A stretch of 64,000 nt of DNA, taken from the NCBI RefSeq assembly GCF_003387575.1, contig NZ_QUAB01000048.1:124001-188000 (forward strand), given 5' to 3'. The notes below the pieces were generated by a model. It worked only from the letters and a program-made list of their open reading frames with translations. It ran no database searches and was not told where the DNA came from. The stretch is from Microbacterium bovistercoris. GTDB taxonomy: Bacteria; Actinomycetota; Actinomycetes; Actinomycetales; Microbacteriaceae. This document shows positions 25,070 through 38,861 of the stretch, piece by piece. A program made the translations under genes and the position numbers. Each line of letters starts with the position of its first letter. Within the stretch, counting starts at the first letter, position 1.

Positions 25070-26062
25070 TCACCAGCGCAGCGGCACCCGCCCGGCCGAA
25101 CGCCCTTCCGCGTCGAGCAGATGCCCGTTGCGCTTGATGCTGCGCAGCACCGTCCAGCGGTCGACGACCTCGACCTCGCTCCCCCATGACATCTCGATCC
25201 GCTGCAGATCGGTGAGCGAGCGCGCCCGCACGCACACGAACAGCGGGGCGCGTCCGACGAGGATGCCCACACGATGCGCCTCAGGGAGCCGTGCGGCGAG
25301 CCCGGCCGCCCCGTCGGCATCCGCCGCCCGCGCCCAGAGCACGGCCCCGCGGCGGTACCCCGCCGCGGGCATCGCCAGGTCGCAGCCCAGCCGCAGCTGC
25401 CCGGCGAAGACCGCGCGATCCACGGTGCGCCTGGCCGTCGCCTCGGAGACGCCGAGAGCCTTGGCGACGGCGGCGGCGGGCATCCGCGGGTCATCATCGA
25501 GCACCTCGGCGAGTTCGGCGACGACGTCGGGACGGGGCGGGCGCGCCTCGTCGGGCCGCCCGGCGTCGCGCAGCACGCGCTGCTGCTGACGGGAGAGCAC
25601 CCGCAGCCGCCACTCGGAGTCCTCGGCGATGATCGCCGCGGCGACGTCCATCCGCCGCACCCGCGCACCCAGCGCCGCGATCTCGCGCACCCGCTCCCCG
25701 AGCAGCGGGAGTCCGCCCGCGCCCGCGACGAGCGCCAGGCATCCGGCCGACGTCTCGTCGAGGCTGAGCGCCCAGGGCCTGGCGGCGACCTCGTCGATCA
25801 CGGCGGGCGTCGTGCGCGGGTCGAGCAGCACGACCGCGACGTCGGTGGTCGACGACCACCGCTCCGGTGTCGGCCATGCGGTCAGCCACGCGAGCGACTC
25901 GTCGCGCAGCGCCTGCCAATGCCGGGCCACTGTGGCCGCATCGGCGCCGACGGCTGCGGCGACACGGGTCCACGGCGCCCGCGCATCGATCTGCAGGGTG
26001 TGCACGATCGCGAGATCGAGTTCGCCCAGCATCCGGGGTCCGTCGGATTCGACAGCATCCAT
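25070..26062 (-). CDS. Double-domain Lrp/AsnC-family regulator
   Basis: 330 residues, twice the usual Lrp length. An N-terminal HTH (LGELDLAIVHTLQIDARAPWTRVAAAVG) is followed by a RAM-like ligand domain. A second HTH (LDDDPRMPAAAVAKALGVSEATARRTVD) and second ligand domain complete it. Actinobacteria have many such duplicated AsnC proteins. TACGAT (complement of 26070-26075) lies seven bases before the ATG, so the mRNA is likely leaderless. It faces the M28 peptidase gene across 88 bases, its probable target. Confidence 0.85.
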   Translation of the reverse strand: MDAVESDGPRMLGELDLAIVHTLQIDARAPWTRVAAAVGADAATVARHWQALRDESLAWLTAWPTPERWSSTTDVAVVLLDPRTTPAVIDEVAARPWALSLDETSAGCLALVAGAGGLPLLGERVREIAALGARVRRMDVAAAIIAEDSEWRLRVLSRQQQRVLRDAGRPDEARPPRPDVVAELAEVLDDDPRMPAAAVAKALGVSEATARRTVDRAVFAGQLRLGCDLAMPAAGYRRGAVLWARAADADGAAGLAARLPEAHRVGILVGRAPLFVCVRARSLTDLQRIEMSWGSEVEVVDRWTVLRSIKRNGHLLDAEGRSAGRVPLRW

Positions 26063-26150
26063 GTGACGAATCGTAGGAAGCCGGGCGCGAGATCTGAAGG
26101 ATTCGAGGCGCGACAGGCCGAGCATCCGCCCTCTCCCTAGCCTCAGAGCC

Positions 26151-27572
26151 ATGAGCATGACCGAAGAGGCCATCTTCACCACGATCGAGGATCTCGTCGC
26201 GATGGCGCCGCGCGCGACCGGGACGCCCGGCGGCGAGCGCGCCGCGCACTACGTCGAGGATCGCTTCGCCGCGGCGGGGCTCGACACCGAGGTGCTCGAG
26301 GTGCCGTCGTTCTCATGGCGGGCGGACTCCTGCGCGGTCGAAGTCGGCGGCGAGGCGGTCGCCTGCTCGCCGATCCTGCATTCCGCGCTCCCGGCGCACG
26401 ACTGGACCGGCGCGGCGGAGCACGACCTCCGCGCCCACGTCGTCGACATCGGCGCCGACCGGGTGCGCCGGCACGATGTGCGCGGTGCGATCGTGCTCTT
26501 CGACCTCACCTTCGACATGACCGTGGCGCATTCACTGCCGCTCACCCTGTACCTGCACGACCCCGACCGACGCGTGCTGCGCAAGGAAGTGCTGAGCAGC
26601 CGCAACCCCTACGTCACCTCCCTCGCGCGCACCATGAAGGATGCCGCGGCCGCCGGCGCTGTCGGGGTGATCGGCGTGCTGCGCGACTACCCCGACTCGC
26701 GGAATTACCACAACGAGTACTACCGGCGGACGCTGTTCCCCCTCCCCGGAGCGTGGGTGACCCGCGCCGAGGGCGCGCGCCTGCGCGAACTGCTGCGCCG
26801 AGAACCGGCGGCGCGGCTCGCGCTCACGGTCACGCGCACAGAGGTGGTCTCGCGCACGGTGATCGGCGTGCTCCCCGGGCGCACCAGGGACGCCGTGATG
26901 ATCCAGTCGCACCACGACTCGATCGGCCCCGGTGCGGTCGAGGACGCCTCGGGCACCGCGGAGGTGATCGCCCTGGCCGAGCACTACGGCGCCGCCGCAG
27001 CAGCCGGCATCGAGCGCGAGAAGACGCTGCTGTTCGTGACCTTCGACACGCACTTCACCGGCTACCAGGCCCACCGCGCGTTCGCGACCCGTCATGTCCT
27101 GGCCGCGGATGCCCCCTGGAACATCGTGCTGAACGCGACCGTGGAGCACATCGGACTGCGGGCGGTCGAGGGGCGCGACGGCGGCTTCGCCTCCACCGGC
27201 GAGACCGAGCCGCGTGGCATCTTCGTCAATGTGAGTCCCGCGTTCACCTGGCGCATCGGCCGGGCCGTCCGGCGCCACGGGCTGCACGGCACGAGCCTGA
27301 TGGGCGCCGGGCTGCTTGAGCTCTTCGCCGGGGGCATCCCCACCGACGCCTCGTTCACCTTCGTCAGCGGCGTGCCGACGGTGAGCCTGATCTCGGGCCC
27401 GCTCTACCTGTACGACGACGCGGACACGATCGACCGCATCGACCGCGCCCAGCTGGTGCCGGTGGCGCGCTTCTTCGCCGACGTCGTCGACGACGCGGAG
27501 CGCCGCGACGGGCGCAGGCTCGGTGTGCTGCCCGCCGGCCTGCGCCGCCTGCTGCCGCGGGGGCGCTGGTGA
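26151..27572 (+). CDS. M28-family metallopeptidase
   Basis: 473 residues. A protease-associated-type insert (VVDIGADRVRRHDVRGAIVLFD) lies in the first half, then M28 zinc-site pieces SHHDSIGPGAVEDASGTAEV (His-x-Asp and the bridging Asp) near residues 250-270. The final part carries VEHIG and a late polar loop. No signal peptide, so probably cytoplasmic. The residue after the HHD motif and the Glu-Glu pair are less clear than in classic aminopeptidases, so specificity is open. TAGCCT lies seven bases before the ATG. The stop overlaps the hydrolase start. Confidence 0.82.
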   Translation: MSMTEEAIFTTIEDLVAMAPRATGTPGGERAAHYVEDRFAAAGLDTEVLEVPSFSWRADSCAVEVGGEAVACSPILHSALPAHDWTGAAEHDLRAHVVDIGADRVRRHDVRGAIVLFDLTFDMTVAHSLPLTLYLHDPDRRVLRKEVLSSRNPYVTSLARTMKDAAAAGAVGVIGVLRDYPDSRNYHNEYYRRTLFPLPGAWVTRAEGARLRELLRREPAARLALTVTRTEVVSRTVIGVLPGRTRDAVMIQSHHDSIGPGAVEDASGTAEVIALAEHYGAAAAAGIEREKTLLFVTFDTHFTGYQAHRAFATRHVLAADAPWNIVLNATVEHIGLRAVEGRDGGFASTGETEPRGIFVNVSPAFTWRIGRAVRRHGLHGTSLMGAGLLELFAGGIPTDASFTFVSGVPTVSLISGPLYLYDDADTIDRIDRAQLVPVARFFADVVDDAERRDGRRLGVLPAGLRRLLPRGRW

Positions 27573-28597
27573 GGAGCAGGGTCGTCGCCTTCCCCGCGAC
27601 TTCGATCGACGGGGCGGCGCAAGAGCAGACGGGTCAACTGCAGGTGCCGTCGGGCGCTGCCCCGGCAGGCGGCTGGCCGGTCGTCGTGTACGGGCACATG
27701 ACCACGGGCGGCTCGCCGCGCTCGGCCCCCAGTGCCGGCGGGCCCTCGCATCGGGAGTGGCGGCGCATGTCGCAGGGCGACGCGCTGTGCGCGGCGCTCG
27801 TCCACCGCGGGATCGTCGTGCTGCGGCCCGACTACGAGGGCATCGGCGGCCCCGGTGCCCACCCCTACCTGATCGGCTCTTCACTGGCGGCGTCGATGAC
27901 CGCGATGCTGCGCGCCCGCGACTCGTTCAACGCCCGGCTGGGCGATACCTGGGTCGCCGCCGGCCATTCCGAGGGAGCGGTGGCGGCGCTGCACGCCTCT
28001 GTGGCTTCGGAGGCCGACGAACGCACCCGGCTGGTGGGAACCGCCGCGTTCGCCCCCGTCACCCGGATGGATCTCAGCATCCGTGCCGCCCGCCGGGTGC
28101 CCGGCCGCTACCCGGGGTCGGGCGTGGTCTCGGCCCTGATCGCCCTGATGCTGAGCGGGGCCGCGACGACCGACGCGCGGATGCGGGAGCTCCTCGCCGC
28201 GGACGGCCTGAGCACCCGCGCCGCGGAGCGCCTGCCCGACGTGGACCGGCTGTGCCTCACCGAGCTCGCGGCCGCGGAGTCCTGGGGCGGGATCGCGCCG
28301 TCCCGTATCGGCGGCCCCAGGGGGCGGGAGCTGTTCGCCCTGTTGGATGCGTCGTTCCGCGCGAACGAAGTGGCGGGCCTGACCGGTTTCCGCGCGCCGG
28401 TGCGCATCGACGCCGCCCGCTTCGACGAGGTCGCCCCCGCTGCGCTCTCTGCGCGGCTGCTGCGCACCTACCGCCGCGCCGGCGTCGCCCTGACCTCGCG
28501 GTGGTGGCCGACGCACCACTCCGGAACGATGCATCCGCAACACGCCCCGTCGGAGGCGGCCGATTGGATCGCCGCACGGCTCAGGGCGAGCGCCTGA
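27569..28597 (+). CDS. Alpha/beta-hydrolase (secretory-lipase-like fold)
   Basis: 342 residues. WPVVVYGHMTTGG (oxyanion region), VLRPDYEGIGG, nucleophile elbow AAGHSEGAVAALH (Ser in GHSEG near residue 135), an acid candidate in the RIDAARFDEV strand and a C-terminal HHSGTMHP for the His. The layout fits LIP-type lipase/acylhydrolases, but no signal peptide is present. GTG start overlaps the M28 gene stop (GTGA), so the two are coupled and may act together on acylated peptides or amides. Substrate not deducible. Confidence 0.8.
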   Translation: MRSRVVAFPATSIDGAAQEQTGQLQVPSGAAPAGGWPVVVYGHMTTGGSPRSAPSAGGPSHREWRRMSQGDALCAALVHRGIVVLRPDYEGIGGPGAHPYLIGSSLAASMTAMLRARDSFNARLGDTWVAAGHSEGAVAALHASVASEADERTRLVGTAAFAPVTRMDLSIRAARRVPGRYPGSGVVSALIALMLSGAATTDARMRELLAADGLSTRAAERLPDVDRLCLTELAAAESWGGIAPSRIGGPRGRELFALLDASFRANEVAGLTGFRAPVRIDAARFDEVAPAALSARLLRTYRRAGVALTSRWWPTHHSGTMHPQHAPSEAADWIAARLRASA

Positions 28598-28620
28598 TCA
28601 GCAACCACGGGCCTGGGACG

Positions 28621-28656
28621 ACGGATGCCGCAGACCGATCGGTCTGCGGCATCCGT
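28621..28656. terminator. Perfect 36-base palindrome, bidirectional terminator
   Basis: ACGGATGCCGCAGACC (28621-28636), GATC, then its exact reverse complement (28641-28656). Because GATC is itself palindromic, all 36 bases are a perfect palindrome. It separates the convergent hydrolase and clpB genes and contains the GGATGCC/GGCATCC pair. Confidence 0.85.
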
Positions 28657-28667
28657 GCGAAGGGGCG

Positions 28668-30821
<2,154 letters not shown>

Positions 30822-30843
30822 TCCGTTCCTCCTGAGGAGACTC

Positions 30844-30876
30844 CTTATCAAAGTTGAGTTGGGATGACTCAACTTT
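30844..30876 (-). promoter_or_regulatory. clpB promoter with HAIR-type HspR operator
   Basis: AAAGTTGAGT-N7-ACTCAACTTT (30850-30876) is a perfect inverted repeat fitting the HAIR format (CTTGAGT-N7-ACTCAAG) bound by the heat-shock repressor HspR. On the minus strand its TTGAGT acts as -35 and GATAAG (complement of 30844-30849) as -10, 17 bases apart, so repressor and polymerase sites coincide. Confidence 0.82.
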
Positions 30877-30882
30877 AGCATC

Positions 30883-30931
30883 TTGACCCCCGCGATTCCA
30901 GCGCCTAATATGTCCATTGGTCAGAACTGAC
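30883..30931 (+). promoter_or_regulatory. Strong promoter and operator before the xdh operon
   Basis: TTGACC (30883-30888), a 17-base spacer, TAATAT (30906-30911): close to consensus and unusual for this genome. Just past the expected start point lies GTCAG-AA-CTGAC (30920-30931), a perfect palindrome placed to block transcription. It drives the small ORF and presumably xdhABC; the repressor is unknown. Confidence 0.75.
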
Positions 30932-30970
30932 TTTCCGAATCCCGGAAACTCGATGAAGAGAGGGAGCGTC

Positions 30971-31048
30971 ATGCCGCACATCGATGCCTGCAGCCCCTCT
31001 TCCGAGCGCCCCTTCGCCTGGGGCAACTGGTACGCACACGGCGCCTGA
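30971..31048 (+). CDS. Short leader ORF (25 codons) before xdhA
   Basis: A small ORF in the transcribed leader of the xdh operon, with AGGGAG (30960-30965) at good spacing from the ATG and G/C at nearly all third positions, as in real genes here. An in-frame ATG at 30953 would add six residues but lacks a ribosome site. The peptide ends SERPFAWGNWYAHGA: two Trp and one Tyr near the C-terminus, no membrane segment. A seven-pair hairpin (31056-31075) starts right after the stop and another lies at 31089-31103. It may be a regulatory leader peptide or a free microprotein; I do not recognise it. Confidence 0.5.
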   Translation: MPHIDACSPSSERPFAWGNWYAHGA

Positions 31049-31226
31049 GCAGGCCCGGAATCCCCCACGATTCCGAGCTGCCCCGTCCACGCCGCAGCGG
31101 CGTAGACTCACCGCATCCGCGCGCGCCGTCTGATCAGCCCGCCGGAGCGGGAACCTCGGGATCTCCAGATGGCACGTGAGGACGTGCCGCCAGCGCGCTT
31201 CGGCGCAGGACCTGAGGAGACACAGG

Positions 31227-35096
<3,870 letters not shown>

Positions 35097-35098
<2 letters not shown>

Positions 35099-35122
35099 CG
35101 GGACGAGCTGCGACCCGAACGG
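35097..35122 (+). repeat. Repeat family B copy between xdhB and xdhC
   Basis: GGGACGAGCTGCGACCCGAA with flanks begins within the xdhB stop codon and runs into the xdhC ribosome site. It is the only copy of this family inside an operon, so it does not always mark transcript ends. Confidence 0.55.
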
Positions 35123-35128
35123 AGGATC

Positions 35129-35947
35129 ATGGACTGGCTGGACGCCCTGCGCGACCTGCGTGACTCCCGCACCCCCGCGGTGATCGTCACGCTCGCCATG
35201 GTGCGCGGGCACGCGCCCCGCAACGGCGGCGCGAAGATGGTCGTCTCGCCGGAGCGGATGTTCGGCACGATCGGCGGCGGGAACCTCGAGGCGACCGCCG
35301 CCGATCGTGCCCGCGCCATGCTGGCCGCGGGCTCGGCCGAGCCCGAGCTGCTCACGCTCACGCTGAGCGACAGAGCGACGACCGACTACGGCGTGCAGTG
35401 CTGCGGAGGAGAGGTAACCATCATGCTCGAACCCGTCCGCGTCGTGCCCTCGGTGGCCGTCTTCGGCCTCGGCCACGTCGGCATCGAGCTGGCACGCATC
35501 CTGTCGCGGCACGAGCTCGACCTGCATCTGGTCGACTCCCGCACCGAGATGCTGGATGCTGCGCGCCTGGAGCCGGTGCGCACCGGCGCGGTCGCCCGGG
35601 TGCAGGTGCACCACGCGCCCGTGCCGGAGGCCGCACTGGCGGAGATCCCGGCCGGCGCGCATGTGCTGGTCATGACGCACGACCACGTCGAGGACCTCGC
35701 GATCGTCGATCAGGCGCTGCGCTCGGATGCACCGGCGTCCATCGGCCTGATCGGATCGGCGTCCAAGTGGGCCCGGTTCCGCAAGAAGCTCGGCGAGGCG
35801 GGGCACTCCCCCGCCGACCTGGAGCGTGTCACCACGCCGATCGGCGTTCCGGAGGTCTCCGGAAAGCAACCGGCCGTGATCGCCGTGAGCGTCGCGGCGC
35901 GAATTCTCCAATTGATCGAGGAGGCCGCGCCGGCGGCATCCGCCTGA
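35129..35947 (+). CDS. xdhC: XdhC accessory protein
   Basis: 272 residues with the XdhC layout: an N-terminal CoxI-type domain (TLAMVRGHAPRNGGAKMVV, GTIGGGNLE, CCGGEV) and a C-terminal Rossmann domain (VAVFGLGHVGIELARIL, IGLIGSASKWARFRKKL). XdhC binds molybdopterin cofactor, has it sulfurated and inserts it into XdhB, and is not part of the mature enzyme. Third gene of the xdh operon. GGAGG (35121-35125) lies close to the ATG. Followed by two hairpins. Confidence 0.92.
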   Translation: MDWLDALRDLRDSRTPAVIVTLAMVRGHAPRNGGAKMVVSPERMFGTIGGGNLEATAADRARAMLAAGSAEPELLTLTLSDRATTDYGVQCCGGEVTIMLEPVRVVPSVAVFGLGHVGIELARILSRHELDLHLVDSRTEMLDAARLEPVRTGAVARVQVHHAPVPEAALAEIPAGAHVLVMTHDHVEDLAIVDQALRSDAPASIGLIGSASKWARFRKKLGEAGHSPADLERVTTPIGVPEVSGKQPAVIAVSVAARILQLIEEAAPAASA

Positions 35948-35962
35948 ATTCTTTTCGGCATT

Positions 35963-35987
35963 TCCCGCGGTGAAATCCACCGCGGGA
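35963..35987 (+). terminator. Terminator of the xdh operon
   Basis: TCCCGCGGTG (35963-35972) pairs perfectly with CACCGCGGGA (35978-35987) around AAATC, followed by TATTTC. It lies 16 bases after the xdhC stop. Confidence 0.85.
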
Positions 35988-36020
35988 TATTTCGCATTAT
36001 CTTTCATGCGGAATATGCAG

Positions 36021-36053
36021 AAAGACCCGGCCCCTTTCGGGACCGGGTCTTTT
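36021..36053. terminator. Second, T-tailed terminator (convergent)
   Basis: AAAGACCCGG-C-CCC pairs with GGG-A-CCGGGTCTTT, followed by TCTC; on the other strand the A-run becomes a T-run. It lies just before the permease stop and serves both directions. Confidence 0.85.
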
Positions 36054-36068
36054 CTCGGTTGATCGGAT

Positions 36069-37634
36069 TCAGCTCCCCAGCATCGCCTCGATCGGTCCGC
36101 GGACGAAGTACAGGGCGAAGCCCGCCGCGACCACCCACATCAGCCAGTGCACCTTGCGGGCACGGCCCGAGAACGCGTTCACCAGCGCCCACGAGATGAA
36201 GCCGATGCCGATGCCGTTGGCGATCGAGTAGGTCAGCGGCATCGTGACGATCGTGAGGAACGCCGGCAGCGCCACCGCGAACTTGTCGAACTTGATCTCG
36301 CGGATCTGCGCCATCATCATCGCACCGACGACCACCAGCGCTGCGGAGCCGACCTCGATCGGCACCACCAGCGTGAGCGGGGTGAGGAACATCGACAGCA
36401 GGAACAGCACGCCCACCACGAGCGAGGCGACGCCCGAGCGGGCGCCCTCACCGATGCCCGAGGCGCTGTCGACGTAGACCGTGTTCGACGAGGTCGAGGT
36501 CATACCGCCGGCGACGGCGCCGAAGCCCTCGACGACGAAGGCCGAGCGCAGACGCGGGAACGTGCCGTCCTTGTAGGCCAGGCCTGCGTTCTTGGCCAGG
36601 CCCGTCATGGTGCCCATGGCATCGAAGAAGTTCGAGAACACCAGGGTGAACACGAGCATCGTCGCCGACAGCACGCCCACGCGGCCGAAGGAGCCGAACA
36701 GGTCGAACTGGCCGATCAGCCCGAAGTCGGGGATCGTCACCCACGAGCTGGGCAGCTCGGGGATCGTCATGTGCCAGCCGTTCGGGTCCTCGAAGGAGGG
36801 CCCGAGCTTCAGCACCGACTGGGCGATCAGGGCCACGATCGTGGTGGCCACGATGCCGATCAGGATGCCGCCGGGCACCTTCCGCGCGACCAGGATGCCG
36901 ATCAGCACCAGACCGAGCAGGAAGATGAGCGTGGGGACCGAGGTGATCGATCCGCCCGCACCCAGCTGCACCGGCGGACCGCCCTCGGTGCGGGTGACGA
37001 AGCCCGAGTCCACGAAGCCGATGAAGGCGATGAACAGGCCGATGCCGACCGTGATCGCCGCCTTCAGCGCCTGCGGCACGGCCTTGAAGATCGCCGTCCG
37101 GATGCCGGTGGCACCGAAGATCACGATCAGGATGCCGTTGATCACCACGAGGCCCATGGCCTCCTGCCAGGTGACCTGCCCGACGACGGACACGGCCAGG
37201 AAGGAGTTGATGCCGAGGCCGGCCGCGAGCGCGAACGGCAGCCGCGCGATCACGCCGAACAGGATGGTCATCACACCGGCGGTGAGGCCGGTCGCCGCGC
37301 CGATCTGCGCGGCATCCAGGGCGTTCCCTGCGACGTCGTCGACGCCGCCGAGGATCAGCGGGTTCAGGATGACGATGTAGGCCATCGTCACGAAGGTGAC
37401 GATGCCACCGCGGATCTCACGCCCCAGCGTGGAGCCGCGACGGGTGATCTCGAAGAAGCGGTCGAAGGCGTTCTTCGGCTCCCCCTCGACGGTGGTGGTC
37501 GCCCCTGTCGACAGGGGCGGCAGCTCCTCCTCGCTGCGGGTGAAGAGCCCTGTCGCGTCGTTGCCGGCTACGGCGTTCGACGAGGTGTCAGGGGCGGAAG
37601 GGCGTGTGGAAGCAGGGCGTTCTGAAGACATCAT
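36069..37634 (-). CDS. AzgA-type guanine/hypoxanthine permease
   Basis: 521 residues, about 12-14 membrane segments. Family features: RRGSTLGREIRGGIVTFVTMAYIVILNP near residues 68-95, the GLGINSFLA segment and the SNTVYVDSASGIGEGARSG region (the substrate-site loop of the AzgA/GhxP clade). Imports guanine or hypoxanthine by proton symport. It lies downstream of guanine deaminase on the same strand, so uptake and deamination are paired, and it faces the xdh operon. The second Met (37631) is an alternative start. Confidence 0.92.
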   Translation of the reverse strand: MMSSERPASTRPSAPDTSSNAVAGNDATGLFTRSEEELPPLSTGATTTVEGEPKNAFDRFFEITRRGSTLGREIRGGIVTFVTMAYIVILNPLILGGVDDVAGNALDAAQIGAATGLTAGVMTILFGVIARLPFALAAGLGINSFLAVSVVGQVTWQEAMGLVVINGILIVIFGATGIRTAIFKAVPQALKAAITVGIGLFIAFIGFVDSGFVTRTEGGPPVQLGAGGSITSVPTLIFLLGLVLIGILVARKVPGGILIGIVATTIVALIAQSVLKLGPSFEDPNGWHMTIPELPSSWVTIPDFGLIGQFDLFGSFGRVGVLSATMLVFTLVFSNFFDAMGTMTGLAKNAGLAYKDGTFPRLRSAFVVEGFGAVAGGMTSTSSNTVYVDSASGIGEGARSGVASLVVGVLFLLSMFLTPLTLVVPIEVGSAALVVVGAMMMAQIREIKFDKFAVALPAFLTIVTMPLTYSIANGIGIGFISWALVNAFSGRARKVHWLMWVVAAGFALYFVRGPIEAMLGS

Positions 37635-37645
37635 CGGCTCCGGGT

Positions 37646-37714
37646 TGTCAGTACGTTTCGGTTACGCGTCAGTACTCGACGCGATGGAGGGGTCGCGCGT
37701 CAGTACTCGATGCG
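37646..37714. repeat. Direct repeats at the guanine deaminase 3' end
   Basis: CGTCAGTACTCGA(C/T)GCG occurs at 37667-37683 and 37698-37714, period 31, with a third partial GTCAGTAC at 37647-37654. The outer copy encodes the last residues and stop of guanine deaminase. The inner copy would read Arg-Val-Glu-Tyr-stop in the same sense. Either a local duplication or a set of operators before the permease; GTCAG(A/T)AC also occurs in the xdh operator. Confidence 0.55.
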
Positions 37715-38212
37715 CGTGGTGTTGAGGCTCCACTCGGTGAAGGGCGCGACGCGCTCCTCGGGCGGCAGCGGCTCCTGTGCGACCGGCAGGATCTCGCGAT
37801 CGGCTGCGTCGCCCTCGAAGTAGCGGTAGAACACGGCGTCGTCGAAGCCTCCGTCGGCCGCGTCGTCACGGCTGGCCGCGAAGTAGACCTTGTCTATCCG
37901 GGCCCACAGCGAAGTTGCGAGGCACATCGGGCAGGGCTCGCAGCTCGTGTAGAGCGTGGCTCCGGAGAGGTCGAAGGTGCCCAGCCCCTGGCAGGCGTTC
38001 CTTATGGCGGTGACCTCGGCGTGCGCCGAGGGGTCGAGGTTCGCGGTGACGCGGTTGACACCCTCGAAGACCTGACCGTCCGCCGAGACGACGATCGCCC
38101 CGAACGGGCCGCCCTCGTTGCGCACGTTGTCGACGGCTATGCGGACCGCCTGGGCGAGGTACTCCGCCGGCGTCTGCTGCGTGGCGGAATCGGATATGGC
38201 AGTGCTGTGCAC
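37700..38212 (-). CDS. Guanine deaminase (cytidine-deaminase fold)
   Basis: 170 residues with the zinc-site motifs SAHAEVTAIRNAC (His and catalytic Glu near residue 70) and TSCEPCPMCLATSLWARI (two Cys). The C-terminal segment FYRYFEGDAADREI matches Bacillus-type GuaD. Converts guanine to xanthine, the xdh substrate. GTG at 38212 is chosen because AAGGGAG lies six bases before it; the 47 upstream in-frame residues run through the divergent promoter region and look non-coding. Operon with the AzgA permease. Confidence 0.88.
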   Translation of the reverse strand: MHSTAISDSATQQTPAEYLAQAVRIAVDNVRNEGGPFGAIVVSADGQVFEGVNRVTANLDPSAHAEVTAIRNACQGLGTFDLSGATLYTSCEPCPMCLATSLWARIDKVYFAASRDDAADGGFDDAVFYRYFEGDAADREILPVAQEPLPPEERVAPFTEWSLNTTRIEY

Positions 38213-38417
38213 GGAAAGCTCCCTTGCTGTCGTCGCAGTGATACGGCTTATCGGGTCGGACCCGGATCGGGCCGTTCCACGAGATATACGTCGAACCGCT
38301 AGGTTTTGCTTCACGCCGGGCGCCCTTTGTGTGCGCTGCGGCCTGTTGAGCATAACAATCGATTCGCGCGTCGTCCAGTGTTTTTGAAAGACGAATATCG
38401 CATCGCGGTATTATCTT

Positions 38418-38446
38418 TTGCGCTTCCGCATCTGCGGATGTAAGAT
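38418..38446 (+). promoter_or_regulatory. Promoter of the mop-mod operon
   Basis: TTGCGC (38418-38423), a 17-base spacer, TAAGAT (38441-38446), then seven bases to the ATG at 38454: a leaderless start. A near-palindrome AATATCG...CGGTATT (about 38393-38412) just upstream could bind the MopI regulator. The rest of the 241-base gap to guanine deaminase holds no gene. Confidence 0.65.
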
Positions 38447-38453
38447 CCCTGCC

Positions 38454-38861
38454 ATGACGCATTTTCGGATCGCTGAAGCCGCGACCCTGCTCGGCGTGAG
38501 CGACGACACCGTGCGGCGCTGGGTGCGGGACGGGCTGCTCACCGTGTCGCACGATGCAGCCGGCCGCCAGGTGGTGCCCGGCGACGAGCTGGCCGCGCAC
38601 GCGCAGTGGCTCGCCAGCGCCGCGAACGAGGACGGCGACAGGCAGCTCAGCGCTCGCAACCGGTTCGTCGGCCTGGTCACCCGGGTCGAGATCGAGGGTC
38701 TGATGGCCCAGGTCGAGCTGCAGTGCGGGCCGTTCCGCGTGGTGTCGCTGATGTCGGCCGAGGCCGCACGCGACCTGCGCCTCGAGGTCGGAGATCGCGG
38801 AGTCGCGATCGTCAAGGCCACCACCGTCATCATCGAAACGCACCGGAAGGACGACGAATGA
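38454..38861 (+). CDS. Molybdate-responsive HTH-TOBE protein (MopI/ModE-like)
   Basis: 135 residues: an N-terminal MerR/excisionase-type HTH (FRIAEAATLLGVSDDTVRRWVRDGLL, residues 4-29) joined to a single TOBE domain (NRFVGLVTRVEIEGLMAQVELQCG ... ATTVIIET) that binds molybdate oxyanion. This pairing is found at the head of actinobacterial mod operons and is presumed to sense molybdate and control uptake. The stop overlaps modA (ATGA). Confidence 0.88.
   Translation: MTHFRIAEAATLLGVSDDTVRRWVRDGLLTVSHDAAGRQVVPGDELAAHAQWLASAANEDGDRQLSARNRFVGLVTRVEIEGLMAQVELQCGPFRVVSLMSAEAARDLRLEVGDRGVAIVKATTVIIETHRKDDE

Noticed and set aside
31049..31226. Possible purine riboswitch in the xdhA leader.
   Set aside because: I could not find the conserved cores of purine, 2'-dG, xanthine (NMT1) or Moco RNA motifs; only small unrelated hairpins are present.
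38393..38412. Near-palindrome AATATCG/CGGTATT as a defined ModE site.
   Set aside because: It does not match the E. coli ModE consensus well and is imperfect; mentioned only as a candidate in the promoter entry.
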